From positions 186,001-250,000 of the forward strand of contig CASHTG010000009.1 in the NCBI GenBank assembly GCA_949357655.1: a stretch of DNA of 64,000 bases, read 5' to 3'. Below, piece after piece: positions 24,578 through 36,315 of this stretch. Within the stretch, counting starts at the first letter, position 1, and every line of letters begins with the position of its first letter. A program made the translations under genes and the position numbers. The notes beneath the pieces were generated by a model that was not told the DNA's origin, did not search any database, and was given only the letters and a program-made list of their open reading frames with translations. The DNA is from Parascedosporium putredinis (Eukaryota > Ascomycota > Sordariomycetes > Microascales > Microascaceae).

Positions 24578-24720
24578 ATGGACCCCCACCGCCTACCACC
24601 GTACCTCCGACCACGTCAATGGCGAACAAGTTCTGCGACCACTACTCGTCGCATCACTGCACCAACATCGTGTCTGCTGGCCAGAAGCTATGCGCGGCTT
24701 GTGCCATTGGCCAGTGCTAG
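24578..24720 (+). CDS. Putative very small Cys-rich protein (47 residues)
   Basis: An ATG at 24578 follows a leader-like stretch. With one extra C in the CCCCC run at 24583-24587, the same correction that repairs the neighbouring conserved genes, the frame reads a short Pro/Thr head (MDPPPPTTVPPTTS). It continues without a break into MANKFCDHYSSHHCTN and GQKLCAACAIGQC, then a TAG at 24718. Without the correction the second ATG at 24619 still gives a 33-residue peptide. The Cys/His pattern is C-x7-C-x10-C-x2-C-x4-C with His at two of the gaps, suggesting a small zinc-binding or disulfide-bonded fold. There is no signal peptide. A second CAAC motif occurs downstream (about 24822-24836) in another frame. 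I do not recognise a named family; the function is unknown. Confidence 0.5.
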
Positions 24721-26721
24721 ATCAGAGCACACCAATACGCGCTCTACGCTATACATGTACACCGCGCGCCCGACCCCTCGGGTTTCGTGCCCCACAGTCC
24801 CCGGCGCGAGCGGCCAGGACGTGCGCGGCTTGCGCGACTCTTATCCTGAAACTAGGTGTTCTTCACCAACATAGACGAGAAATTCGGGGGCGTTTCCTGT
24901 TATTCTTTTCTATTTTCTATTTCCTTTCTTGAATGAGGAGACTATGTCAGGGGCGGTGACGAAGACAAAAGAGGTGCTCCCAACTCAAGCCTTTTTTTCT
25001 TTTTTTTTCTCTCCCATTTGGGGGATGAGGGGTTACGACCTACATCGTTTTTAAGCCCCGTGAGGGAGATGGCCCAGCAATGATGCGGTACGCGTCTGGG
25101 AGAAACACTACTGGGGCGCTGATGGGTGAATGACTTAGACACTCAGGAATGGTGTTCTCCAAAAGGTTTAATTGAGGAAGGGTAAAAACCCGAAGAACCA
25201 GACGGCACGGCAGTTGGAGGGGAATCGCTGGGTTTGGGTGGTGACTGAGACATGGCCTACCCGACGAATCTTGAGGGTTTCTCTCTTCATTCGCGAGTGA
25301 TTTTCTCAGTCTCCCTCCTCCCGGGCCCCCTTTTTCTCGGCCTCTTGGCAAGATCGGCTTCCTTAGTTTGGTTTCTTGCGGTTTCTTTTGTTCTCTTTAT
25401 GTATTTCGGAAAAGGAGGGGCTCACTCTGGAAGGATATCAAGGATGTGTCGGACTTTTGGGACTCTTCGTTTTGCTTTTTCTTTCTCTTTCTTCCCGCCA
25501 AGGATGTTCTTATAACTCGGAGAGATGGGATGGCAGTTTTCGTTTCTTTTTTTCATTCTCTGTTCTTTATGGGAGTGGGCGCATTCTTGTTCTAGATGCT
25601 TGTGATAGACGCTTGTCATAGGTGGAAATGGCGCAGCCCAAGGGTATCGTTTTGCAGAGTCGTTGATGGTGCTGTCTTGTAAGTCTTGGCTCCGATGTAA
25701 TGGCGCGCGTGTATTTTTTTAATTGAACATAAGAAATAGTTTGCAGGTAGTGCTAAGCGGGTGATGTTTCGCGCGTCACTATTGGAAACAAGGTGAATGA
25801 GAAAGGCATCTTCTTCGCAGGCCAATTCATCGGGCCGGCCGACACCGGGCACCGGAGGCTTCACCTCCGTCTACAATCTCTCTTTTGTTGCATCACAAAT
25901 GACCAAGTGCATTTCGAATCAAGGGTGGGGAGACGGAAACGGCGACAACGCCAATGATCATTTCAAGTGTAAGCGAAGTGAAGAAGAAAAAAAAAAGTAT
26001 GTACAAATGGTCCAGGGCTGAAGGTCGCGAGGGTTTTTGATTTCACCCTCCCTTCTTCTCGTGCTGAGACAAGCTCTCACCCGAAGCGCGTCATCACGTC
26101 GAGAGTCTCTTCAAACAGCGACAGAGACATGCGACAAGGCAAGTTCCCCATCCCGATGCTGAATTCCGTTCGGGGGGGTCAGCAAGCCGGATCGGGGGAT
26201 AAAAGGGTATCACGAGCTCTGTGGGCTGCCCTAGTGTTTCCCAAGCGCAGAGTGTGTGATATAGTTCATTCAAGAGAATCGAAGAAAACAAAAAATGCTG
26301 ATTGTGATTCAACTCTCCGTCTAAAAAGGGTGAAAAAGGACAAAAAGCGCAAATGAATTCCCACCCGTCACGCCCCTGGTTCATGTCTCCGAGCTCGAAG
26401 CCCCAAGATGGAAAAGAAGAAGAAGTGAAAAAATAGGCACAAATGAAAAAGAAATAAGCCATCGTGTCATCGTTCCCATGAAAGAATAAACGGCGGGAAA
26501 GGATGGAGGGGTATCCGCGCAAAAAAAAAGAACACTTCTCTTTTTCGCCGTTCCGTCTTTCTTCTCTCTCTCTACCTCTCTCTTTCCTCCCTCAAAAACG
26601 CCTAGTTGACTCCTGACAAGTGCACGACCTGCACCTTGCTCTTTGCTGCCATGCGGAAATCAACTCCGTGGCCCTCATCGCAAAAGCCTAGCCATGTTTG
26701 TCTTTTTTTTGGCGGAGGTTT
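24721..26721. other. intergenic, no recognisable gene
   Basis: About 2 kb between the small Cys-rich gene and the 3' end of the GPI-protein gene. It is rich in T and A runs (24994-25008, 25543-25551, 26521-26529) and in CT microsatellite around 26560-26590. No frame has family character. It should contain the 3' UTRs of both flanking genes. Confidence 0.5.
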
Positions 26722-27122
26722 CTAGTTGAGAGTGACGAGGCCGAGGAGGGCAGCGGCGAAGAGAAGGCCACCCTGGACAGCGACGGAGCTGGAGCCAGAG
26801 ATGGGAGGGTTATCGACGGGACCGGTGGGCTCGGAATCGACGATGGAGGTCTGGGTGACGATGACGGGGGCTTGGAGCCGGTGGGGTGGACAACGGTGGC
26901 GTTGTTGGAGGGGAGGACGATGGACGAGCTGGGCTCCTCGGAGGGCTCAGGGGTCTCGGTGCTGCGAATGGGGCAGTCGGGAACCTCGGGACCGCACGAG
27001 GTGAGGGTGACGGTCTGGGTGAGGGTGGTGGTGGCGGTCAGGGTGGTGGTCGTGTCGGGCTCGGTCGCGACGACGACGGAGGCGCAGAGGGCCAGGACGC
27101 TGAGGATGGCGGACTTGTACAT
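26722..27122 (-). CDS. Small GPI-anchored cell-wall protein
   Basis: The frame starts at the ATG at 27122 with a signal peptide (MYKSAILSVLALCASVVVA), followed by a Thr-rich segment (TTTTLTATTTLTQTVTLTS) and a Cys pair in CGPEVPDC. A Pro/Ser/Glu linker with one N-glycosylation sequon (NAT) follows. The uncorrected frame runs on into a basic tail. One extra base at GGGGG 26866-26870 (a C run in the coding strand) switches to a frame ending in PPISGSSSVAVQGG and a hydrophobic terminus (LLFAAALLGLVTLN, stop at 26722-26724). That is a textbook GPI-attachment signal with a small-residue omega site (SGSS). The mature protein is about 95 residues, probably a structural wall component. The class is clear from architecture; no specific family is assigned. 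Confidence 0.8.
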
Positions 27123-30100
27123 TTTGTCTGGGGGTTTAGGTTTCCGGGTATCAAAAATTGATAGTTTACTTGGACGGAGGCTTTCGCGGGTGGGAAGATC
27201 CGGGTAAGGTCGATCAGAGATGCAAAAGAACGGGAAAACCGGGAATCGGGTTCGGATGAACGAAGCTTATGCTGTTTCTTGGCTTATTTAGGGGAAAAAT
27301 AAGAAGAAAAAAAGAATGGACAGCAAAGGCAAAAGAGAGCGAGTGTATGCGAAGAAGCGAAGGCGCTTGCAAGGCTTGAGATGTTTTTTTAAAGGAGTGA
27401 CTGGACGATCTGACGATGTCGAACTGGGTTGGTTGAAGGGGGAAAAAAGGGAAGAAGAAGAAGAGGAGAGACTCTCTTGGGGGTAGTTGCGCGCTTTTGG
27501 GGTGCCATTTCCTTTGTATTGGGAGTGGAGAAAAGACTTGGGATTTGGCCCTGGCTGCGGTGGGACTGGGGTGTCGTGGCTATGTACCGGTACATGGGGA
27601 CAGTTGAAGAGAGGGTTTTGGATCGTGTAAGTCGCTGTTGGCTGGCCTATCATGCGGGCCCTGCCAACACACAAGGACCGCTGGCCGCCCTGTTGGCCAT
27701 GGGCAAGGGGGGCCAAGGGGCGTGTGGAGGACTCGCCCACTTCAATGTTCACAGTTGTCTTCCTGGGGGCGGGTCTCTTTCTTCCCCTCGCCCTTCGAAA
27801 CATGCTCTCTTGCGATCAATTGCTTTTCTTGTTCCTTTTTTCTTCTTCTTCCGTCTTCCTTGATCGCAGCACCTCACGCTTGTAGCCGAGAGAAAAGAGG
27901 GGTTACGGAGAGTAAAAGGTGATTGAAGAGAGGGGGTCTTGCGTCTCCAGCGTGGGACGGGAATAGATTGTTTGCAGCACGCCGGCACCCAGGATTGCGT
28001 CCTCGTGTCGGCAAAGCCAGGCTTTTTTCTTCTCTTTTTTCTGTGTTCTCTTTATCCAAAGATTCGGAAAAGCTGGGAAGCGGTGGGTGGGTGCCTCGTT
28101 TGAATTGCGCGATAAGAGTAGAGATTAGCTTCCAGTTCGCCAACACGAACAAATCAAAGAAACCGGGCCCATCTCAATCACGTTTAGGCTTCCCGAGCCA
28201 AGTGGCGACAGACTTCGCCTTTCTTTTGCCTCGATTTCCTCTTCTCTCTTTGCTTTCCCTTTCCGAACAAGCCTGTGCCGAAAACAGCAGTTTTTGGTCC
28301 ATATCCACTCTACCACTCCACTCCACAGGCACAAGCGGATTTGGCACGACACCTTTTTTCTTCGTGCTCGTTGGAATTCGCCACCGCGAAACCACGGGTG
28401 GCCCTTGCATAAACGCAAAAGAACGAAAAAAGCCAAGAGCGGTGATTGGCTCAGGGGAACGAAAGTTGTGGCACTGGCAGGCGCCTTGGCCCCGCTTTTC
28501 AGGCACAGTCTGCAGATTGCACATTGCGAGCCCCATTCGCTTTTCCTTTTTCCGTTCTTTGCGCCTTCCTTTGGCCAGGCACCGCCAGGTACGGTGTAGC
28601 ACAGTTTGACGATTTGACCGCGCGCACGATGCGTGGAGACGGGGAGGGGAGGAGTCGGAAGGGATGGGGCATTTCTCTCTCGTTGAACCTGCTGCTTGAT
28701 TTCCTAGCCGATTTCCCTAATTTGGTCTTCTATTTAAAAACAATTTTGGCCTTTTTTTTTTTTTTTTTTTATATTGTAGATACACCATCAACTTTGCAGC
28801 GCATCTGGTTTCCTCAACAATCACCCAATGCACTTTCAATGGCAACGTACGAGTCACCAATCGAAATGATGTTGGCGGATCCCATTCCCGTCCAGGATTG
28901 TCCACCATCGATGTTGGACCTGGTGCGCTTTGTACCGGTACCGTCGTCGAATCCCGTCTGATTGTGCCCAGGACCATGTCCCCCGGGCACCAATTCCTTG
29001 TGCTGCACACGATTGGCCTAGCGCCGGCTAGTTTGCGTAGCGCATTTCTGCAAGACTCTCCGATGCGAAATCGCCATCAAATGGAGACTTTTGGAACTAG
29101 CCCCCAAAAGACTTCATGTTCGTACCCTCTATCCTCTGATGTCCGTACCGCTATTTACGGCCCAAGCCTGGTGGAAATGGGACGAGAGCTTGGCGAATTT
29201 CGTTGTCTGGGCAGGTCCAACCCCCCTCCATTCTCCGACGATCCTTTCCCCTCTCCGCGTCAGTTTCTTCGCTAGAGGAAAAAGGGAAAATGCTCGACCA
29301 TCAATCTTGTTTTCTGGGAAGATGCAATCGCTATCGCGTGGCCAACGAGCTCGTGCTTCTCCCTCGAGTGAGACGATAAACAAAAGTCGTTCGGAGGGAC
29401 TCTTCGAAGTCGACTATTTCGAACCCTCCAGCTCATAATAAGCAATGGTCTAGGGTTGACATTATTAGGACCCTTGCCAGCAACATTGGAGGAACCACGA
29501 CAATCTCCATCCCTCGAGCCACCGTCACAAATGCTCGACGAGCTCTCAGGGGGCCATGGTTCACTACCACTTCGGGTCTCCTCGCTGCCCTTGTCTACGC
29601 ATCAATCCATCTCGTGTCGTAAGCAGAGTTGGTCCTTGCGTCAACCGAACCCCATGGTTTAGAGATGATATGAAAGGGGAGGTCCGTCCCCGCTGGCCGT
29701 TGCGCAAGCAAGCCATCACACTCATCTCTACCCATGACTCCAATGGGCCAGGCCAGCCTGCTAATAGCTATTTTCCCTGCCATCCCTTGCCGTCCCTGGA
29801 AGTCTTTGAAATTTCGGCAAGGAGCCCTGATTATCCACCACTACTCCAGACTAGCCCTCCTTGCCCGCCGAGATGAGAACGAGAGCCCCTTGAATAAGAT
29901 GCTCATCTTGCATCAGGGAAGCACTGCGCAGGGAAAACAAACAGTGCAGCAAGAGGAAACCTAGCGCAGGATAGGTCGGTGGGTCTACGTGTCTGACGAA
30001 ACCCAACCCAGTATTGGAGTGGGAAGTCGTTTTTATGGTCATGAGGGAACATAGCCAATCCCCTTATCGCAACCCTGTCTGTCAATGACTGACCAAGGGG

Positions 30101-33100
30101 ATGGCGAAGCGGCAAGGCAAAGGCAAGGGATGACTTTGTACCTCGGTACACTACACGAATTGCCTGCAAAAACTCAATGTTGCAGCCAGCTTCGTCCGAA
30201 GAGCCCAACTGTTCTTTCCTTGGGCCAGCCAGCCCATCGTCGGATGCCACCTCACCTCACACCTCACACCTCACACCCTCTGCGCTCGGAACCTGCATCA
30301 TTAGCGGCCCTCGGCAAGGTTTGTGGCACACAACCACGGCACCGCGCAACGTTTTCCTCGTGTTCCTGCAGCGCATCTTGCGCATGTCGTGGCCGCGAGC
30401 CTGACCTTGTTTTTCTCGTTGCATTTCCCAAGATAATATCGCGGTGACTGCAAAAACAGAAGAGATTGAGCGGGTTTAGAGAATTGAAGCGGGCCGGATC
30501 AGATGCTGGATCTGGGATTCAAGATGAGAGAGCCTAGGCGAAATTTCGAGGATGGAGTTCATAAAGCATGGCATGGGTGCTGAAACGATTGGGAATTTCA
30601 AGTGCCCTTCTTGTTGATGAGCCCTGGCGGCCGGTGGGGGCACGAGCCAGGGCATCCCTCCAGTGCTGTCCCCCTCTCTTCAGACAACGCTCTGGCACAA
30701 CACTCTGTCTGGCCGGAAATGAGAAACGGGCCTCCGCTGTTTGGGCTGTCCGGTCGGACACGCGAGACGACTGACAAGGTGTGGCGTTCAGGGAGGGTGC
30801 AGGTCTCCCTCTCCACTATGCTGTAGTACCCTGACTTGTTGTAATATACCTGTGACGTGAAGACCGCCACCATCTCGAGATCTGAGACCTAGTAAGATCC
30901 TTCTCAGACATGGAGATGGGTGACAACACAGCACAGAGCTGATATTGCAGAGTTCCCTTGCCGCGACGGACCCTGCAGCGACGCCGAACAGATAATCGGT
31001 GAAGGCGGGCATGGTATCGAGATGGGTACAACGTTCAAACCGACTTGATAGACTAAAGGCAAGCAATGCTTGCCATGAATGCCTCGGTCGTTCAAAGCTC
31101 CAACGCTTCCTTGTTCGACAAAGCGAGAGACCAAACCAAAGAATGGATTCTTTTAGCGTGGGGAGACAATTGACGAGGTCTAGCGAGCTAGAACTTGGTA
31201 GGTGTATGTCGAATCGCGCTCATGATATTACATGTACATGTAGCGCATGAAGTGAAAGAAAAGCCCCCGTCTTCGATAAGATAATACACTGCAATGTCTA
31301 TGAGCCCGCACCCCACAAGATGACTCGGTTCATTATCCTCGAAGCTATTCGGTCATGAACGCTCATTTTACTGTGTGGGGACCACAATTTAGTCCAGCGC
31401 CAGCCGTTGTGGAGCTTTTAGCATAGTGAATTGATGGGGGTGATGAGGACCGGCGTGGTTCCCTGGTGAGTTGGTGGGCACCGAGAAGAAGCAAAGCGCT
31501 GTGCTGCTATCTATCCACAAGATCTTTACCCGTTTTTTTCTTTCTTTCTTTTTCTCATGGCGAGACACTGAACGCCTCGATAACTTGTGCTATGCCGTAC
31601 ACACCAGCAGAAATTCCGCGTCGAGGGGTATAGAGTCTGCTGGGAGCACATTGATTGATGCGGGGCTTTTACTCTTCTCTACTCTATTACCTCGTTGACA
31701 TTGTGACGTTTTTACGAGGGAGATGGGAGTATCTTTTTTTTTTTCCTTCCCGGAGCTGCGTTCCGCGGGCTTTTGCGCGCCGAAGGGGGAGGGGGAAGGT
31801 TGGTGCCGGGACGGAACGGGAGTGGTTGCCGTCCACGGGCGGGCTGCCGGGGTTTACACGTAAAAGTAGCTCCCACCCGGCTCGCTTACTTCTTACTAGA
31901 GCGCACCCGCATTGTGTCCAGGTCTGAGTTTTGGGGGCTGTTTTTTGTTTCTTTCTCCCTCGTGGTGTGTATGATGATGCCAAAAGTTTGATGACGTTGG
32001 ACCCCGCGATCCGCATTGACGCCGAGGGTTCGGGACGGGGTCTACGAAGGTGCCATCCGCGAGACGGTAGTACGACTGACCACCCCTTGAAAAACAATTG
32101 AAGATGTTGGGCAAAGCCAAATCTGAATAAACAAAAAGAATGGAGGCAAGGAAATGGATGTCGTCATAGGGGTTCTTCAAATGCGCTCTGTTCAACGGAT
32201 AGTTGACGTACCTGAAGCCCGCAGTTGGATCCGACGCGCAAACCCAAGCGACGGGGAGGTAAAAACTGGAGCACTTGAACCCCTAGACGATTCAATGCCG
32301 GGGCTTTTCGATGTTCCTTTTGCAACAACCCGCCGTGTTGGGCCCGCTGCGTAAGCCGATCATGACATTTACCAGTTGACTGGCGCCTCTGGAGTGTGTA
32401 ACGTGCTATAATCAACCCTCGCTGCTGGGCCAGGTTTATCTACGCTCTTGTGTTGTCTCTCCCAAAAAGACAGCGAGCCTCTATCCGCTGAGTACATGTA
32501 GCAGTTGAGGAAGTAGAGGTCTCTAGAGCACTTCATTTACTTCGCATCTTGTTTGATGTTTGGGCTTAAAAAGATAATAGAACATCACCAGCAGACTGGT
32601 GGTGCACAGCACAGCACACACACTTGAAGATGTTACCCCGCCCCCGCCTTCGCAAACCAAGCTCATACGCGGAACCCCCTTTTTTCGTGCCAGTCAAAGG
32701 GTTTCGCCCACCTGGCAAAGTAATATGTAGTTGCCCCCTCTTCCCTTGCCCAAAAGAACGTCACAGGCAACTCAATTCATCGCGTCAAGCTCTAGCCTTT
32801 CTCCAAACCCCTGCTCTCATTGTGCATTCTGTTTGCTTGTGGCGAAACGAAAACACTGCCCAAACGGGGGAGAGACACGCAAAGAAATACAGCGGGCCGT
32901 GACACTAGTCAGCTTCTGGCCGCGGGCAGATCACATAGATCGAACCACCCCGCAGTCCCCCCTTATCGATACCCGCATCCACATCCACACATCCACGCAC
33001 GCACACGTACACGCACCGCATACAACACCGACCCCACGCGAGCACATCTTGCTCCCTACGATCGATTCCACGTCATTCACTCTCGTCTACGCCAGCTTGG

Positions 33101-33217
33101 TCTTTCGAGGAAACCCCTTTGATTTTCCTTTTTTTCTCTCTTTTTTCCCCTCCCTTTCTTTCTCTCTCAATTCTCATTCATCTCTACGTTACGCCTGAGC
33201 TACAGCTCCCCATCACC
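27123..33217. other. 6-kb gene-poor stretch
   Basis: No conserved gene could be read on either strand. It includes a 19-T run (28752-28770), a direct repeat of CACCTCA/ACACCTC units around 30249-30277, and TACATGTA palindromes at 31229-31242 (two overlapping) and 32493-32500. The segment 32930-33217 is C/A- then T/C-rich, typical of the 5' leader of a well-expressed fungal gene, and leads into the gene starting at 33218. Confidence 0.5.
28752..28770. repeat. poly-T run (19 nt)
   Basis: An uninterrupted run of 19 T. Together with A runs of 21 and 23 elsewhere in the window, it shows that long A/T homopolymers survive in this assembly while short C/G runs inside genes appear miscounted. Confidence 0.9.
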
Positions 33218-34548
33218 ATGATTCCCCTCAGAACCACCTTCTCCACCGACCCCGCCCTCTGGATCTTCACCTCGCTCACCGCGGGCTCGTCTCACATCGT
33301 GACCGCCACTTCGAGACTCGAAACGATTCTACGGGCGAACAAGGTCCCCTTCAAAGCTGTCGACATTGCCACCGATGAGAAGGCCAGGATGCTCTGGGGC
33401 AGGCGCGCGGGCAAGGATGCGGGCGGGAGGGTGAGGAAGCTCCCGGGCCTCGTACAGGAGGGCCTAGTTCTTGGGGTAAGTGATCATGGATAGAGAGTGG
33501 TGGGCTTGAAACAAGAAAGAAAAGAAGAAAAGAAAAATCGTGCGAGCAGTGTGCTGGGAAAGAGAGAATGTCGCTAACGAGGGGACCCCCTCCTTCCCTT
33601 TCCACAGGACATTGTCGAGATTGAAGAATGGAACGAATACGGAGAGCTCAAGCAAAACGTCAAAATCTTCTACGACGACTTCACCATCCCCCATCAGCCA
33701 GGCGCCCCCGCCTCCCAAGCCCGCGCCGGCCGTTACCAAGCCCGCGCCTGCCGCGCCGCCCCTTCCAGCCGCCACGTCCGCCGCGGGCCCCGTCAAGGAC
33801 GCTCCCAAGCCTGTGCCCACGGCGTCGTCTTCCGCCGCGCCCGCCACGGTCCTACCGATCCACTCCATTGCCGACGAGGCGGCCAAGAAGGCCAAGGAAA
33901 TGCGGCTGCAGAGCTTGCGGGACAAGGTGTACGGGAAAGACGGAGCCAAGGCGAAGGAGGCCAACGAGAAGGCAGGTGAGAAGGCCGACGAAGAGAAGAA
34001 GGAGGTGACACCCAAGGCGGAGGAGAAGAAACCGGAGGAGAAGCCTGTGGCGCAGAGCAAGAAGGAGGAAGAGGACGAAGACGAGGAGGAAGACGAGGAG
34101 GAAGACGAGGATGACGACGAGGATGATGAAGAAGACGATGACGACAAGGTAGCTACAAAGGGAGTAACGAAAAAGTCGGCCGAGGATCTTCCGCCACTCA
34201 AGCCGACAGCGTCTGCGTCGACCACGTCGTCAATCTCGTCAAGCCCACGGGCCTCCAGTCCCCCACCTCGGCGGCGTGGAAGGACTCGAACCCCGAAAGC
34301 CTCCGCGAAATGGTGCAGTCGCCCACGTCGACGAGCTGGAAGACTTCGCGCGTGGAGCCGCCCATGACTTCGCTTCACGGATCCCTCATCGAAAACGCAT
34401 CCGAGGAAGAGATTGCCGAGATTGAGCGGCAGGAGACTATCGAGGAGGATCCCGAAAAGGAGGACGAGCTGGCCAAGGAGGACGAGGAGATTGAGAAGGA
34501 GAGGAGGAAGAGTCTGATTTCGAGCTAGACGAGGACGAGACGGACTAA
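33218..34548 (+). CDS. SH3BGR/thioredoxin-fold domain protein with acidic C-terminal region
   Basis: The ATG at 33218 (CACCATG) begins about 120 residues resembling the SH3-binding Glu-rich (SH3BGR) glutaredoxin-like domain: a beta strand (ALWIFTSLTAGS), a helix with RLETILRANKVPFKAVDI, and the loop before KLPGLV. It lacks a CxxC pair, so redox activity is unlikely. An intron (about 33475-33607) splits the domain before DIVEIEEWNEYGELK. The rest is low complexity: Pro/Ala-rich, then basic, then an Asp/Glu tract at about 34065-34145, then a Glu-rich helix. The frame changes at CCCCC 33688-33692, where one base fewer restores it. It changes again near 34190 and near 34495; the last change would move the stop from 34526-34528 to 34546-34548 (ending DFELDEDETD). 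Function in fungi is not established. The domain call is moderately confident. Confidence 0.7.
34065..34145 (+). repeat. GAG/GAC trinucleotide tract encoding poly-Asp/Glu
   Basis: An imperfect purine-rich trinucleotide repeat (GAG, GAA, GAC, GAT) inside the SH3BGR-like gene encodes an acidic run of about 25 residues. Its complement reads as a poly-Ser frame on the minus strand, which is not a gene. Confidence 0.85.
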
Positions 34549-35065
34549 GCCATGACCATGCGATTGAAAGTTTACCGTTGTTAGCTTTTTTTTCCTTTTT
34601 TTTTTCTTCTTCTGAAATATCCTGATTTCAATTGAAACCCGAAACCGTTGTATTCTTGTGGTTTCCAGTATTTTATCAACTATTTACGATACTTTTGTTC
34701 GCTTCTCCGCACCTTTCCTGCTCCACAAGCGTTCCCCTTCTACTTGGATATTGAAAATGACTTGACATGGAGGCAAGGGGGCTTTTTAACGGGCGAACAG
34801 GGGAATGATGCAAGGTAGGCCCAGAGACAAGAAACCAAATCTCCTCGGTATGGCCGTCCGGCAGCCTCCTTCTAAGGTGTATGCGTTTAGACTGCAGAGT
34901 TGCATTGATATGTCGTGTCACCACCACATCAATCCGTCGCGCGCGCAACTAGGCGCGCCTACCGAGGGCGGGCTCCCTCGGTGGCACACTCTGATAAAAC
35001 TGAGGGAGGTAGACTTGTCCCTTTTTCTTCTCTTTTCCTCTCTTTTTTCGATTTCCTCTTTCTTT

Positions 35066-36123
35066 TTACGAATGACCGACAATGGCCCTGGGCTGGTAGA
35101 GCTCCTCGAGGTACTTGATCTCCCCTCGGTGAGGGACTTGGTCGAAGCAGCGGCGGCCTCCTCGATGCGAGCGACGCTGCTGAAGCCAACAATGGGGCTG
35201 GCGACGCGGCCCTGGATCCAAGCGAGGGCGACGTGGGACATGGGCCAGGCGCGCTTCTCGGCAATCTCCTGGACGCGGCGGATGATGGCGCGATCGACGT
35301 CGGAGGAGCCGTGGGCGGCGGGGTTATTCTCGCGCTCGAGGCCGCTGCGCGGGTGGAGCCGAAGTCGGCGGGGGCGCGGGCGAGGTGGCCGCGGCAGAGG
35401 GGGCCCAGGGGATCAAGCCGACGCCGGTGTCGTCGCAGAAGCGGTTCATCTCGCGCTCCTCCTCGCGGTAGAGGAGGTTGTAGTGGTTCTGCATGCTGAC
35501 GAATTTGGTCCAGCCGCGGGACTCGGCGACGAACTGGAGGCGGGCGAACTCGGTGGCCCACATGGAGGAGGCACCGATGTAGCGGACTTTACCGGACTGG
35601 ACGAGGTCGTGGAGGGCGCGCATGGTTTCTTCGGGGGCACGGAGCGGTCGAGGCGGTGGATTTGGAGGAGGTCGATGTACGGGGTGCCGAGGCGGCGGAG
35701 GGAGGCGTCGACTTGGTTGAAGATGGCGAGGCGGGATTGGCCGTATTGGTTGGGGTATTCTTTGGATTGGGAGAAGAGGTCTTGTTGTTGCCATTGGATG
35801 GATTCTGGGGGAGGAGAGAAAGTTGTGCTGTTAGTCGAGGAGAGAGAGAAAGAAAGAGAAGGAAAGAGAGAGAGGACTTACGGGCATCCTCGCCGACGGC
35901 CCAGTGGAGCTTGGTCATGATGACCACCTTGTGGCGGGGATGTTGTATTTCTCGAGGGCCTTGCCGATGATTTCCTCAGACTTGCCGTTGGAGTACATGT
36001 TGGCCGTGTCCCAGGTGTTGACGCCCATCTTGTAAGCGGCCTCGAGGAGAGGGAGAGCCTAGATAGTACGGTCACGAAGGTTAGGAACCAGAGTACAAGA
36101 CACAAAGCGAAAAGAGAGTGCAA

Positions 36124-36154
<31 letters not shown>

Positions 36155-36315
36155 CGTACGGCTTCCTCGTCAATGACCCAGGGCTGCCATTGAGGGTCGC
36201 CAAAGCTCATGCACCCAAAGATGGGCACCGACACGCGCAGCCCGCTGTTGCCGAGCTGGCGGTACGTGGCCTTGGTGTCCTGGACGGACTTGAGGAGAGC
36301 TTCGGAGGGAGGCAT
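35066..36315 (-). CDS. Aldo/keto reductase
   Basis: An NADPH-dependent aldehyde/ketone reductase of the AKR superfamily (the branch of fungal versiconal-reductase-like and bacterial YajO-like enzymes). The start at 36315 opens YRQLGNSGLRVSVPIFGCM. Catalytic tetrad candidates are visible: Asp in WDTANMYSNG, Tyr in the same block, Lys in VVIMTKLHW and His in DLLQIHRLD. Cofactor-side motifs include KVRYIGASSMW, QNHYNLLYREEE and GVGLIPWAP; the end is EIKYLEELYQPRAIVGHS (stop 35066-35068). Introns: 36059-36159 (containing a GA microsatellite) and about 35815-35881. Frame breaks needing one added base lie at 35936-35939, 35633-35637 and 35122-35125, with more disorder near 35350-35400. About 350 residues are inferred. 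The substrate is not predictable. Confidence 0.88.
36123..36154. repeat. GA microsatellite inside AKR intron 1
   Basis: A nearly perfect GA tract (CT on the coding strand) that begins five bases inside the donor site of intron 1 of the aldo/keto reductase. The coding strand therefore has a long CT tract directly after GTACGT. Confidence 0.85.

Noticed and set aside
33464..34378. 304-codon minus-strand frame with a long poly-Ser run
   Set aside because: It is the complement of the acidic GAG/GAC tract of the SH3BGR-like gene; the plus strand has the splice site, start context and domain.
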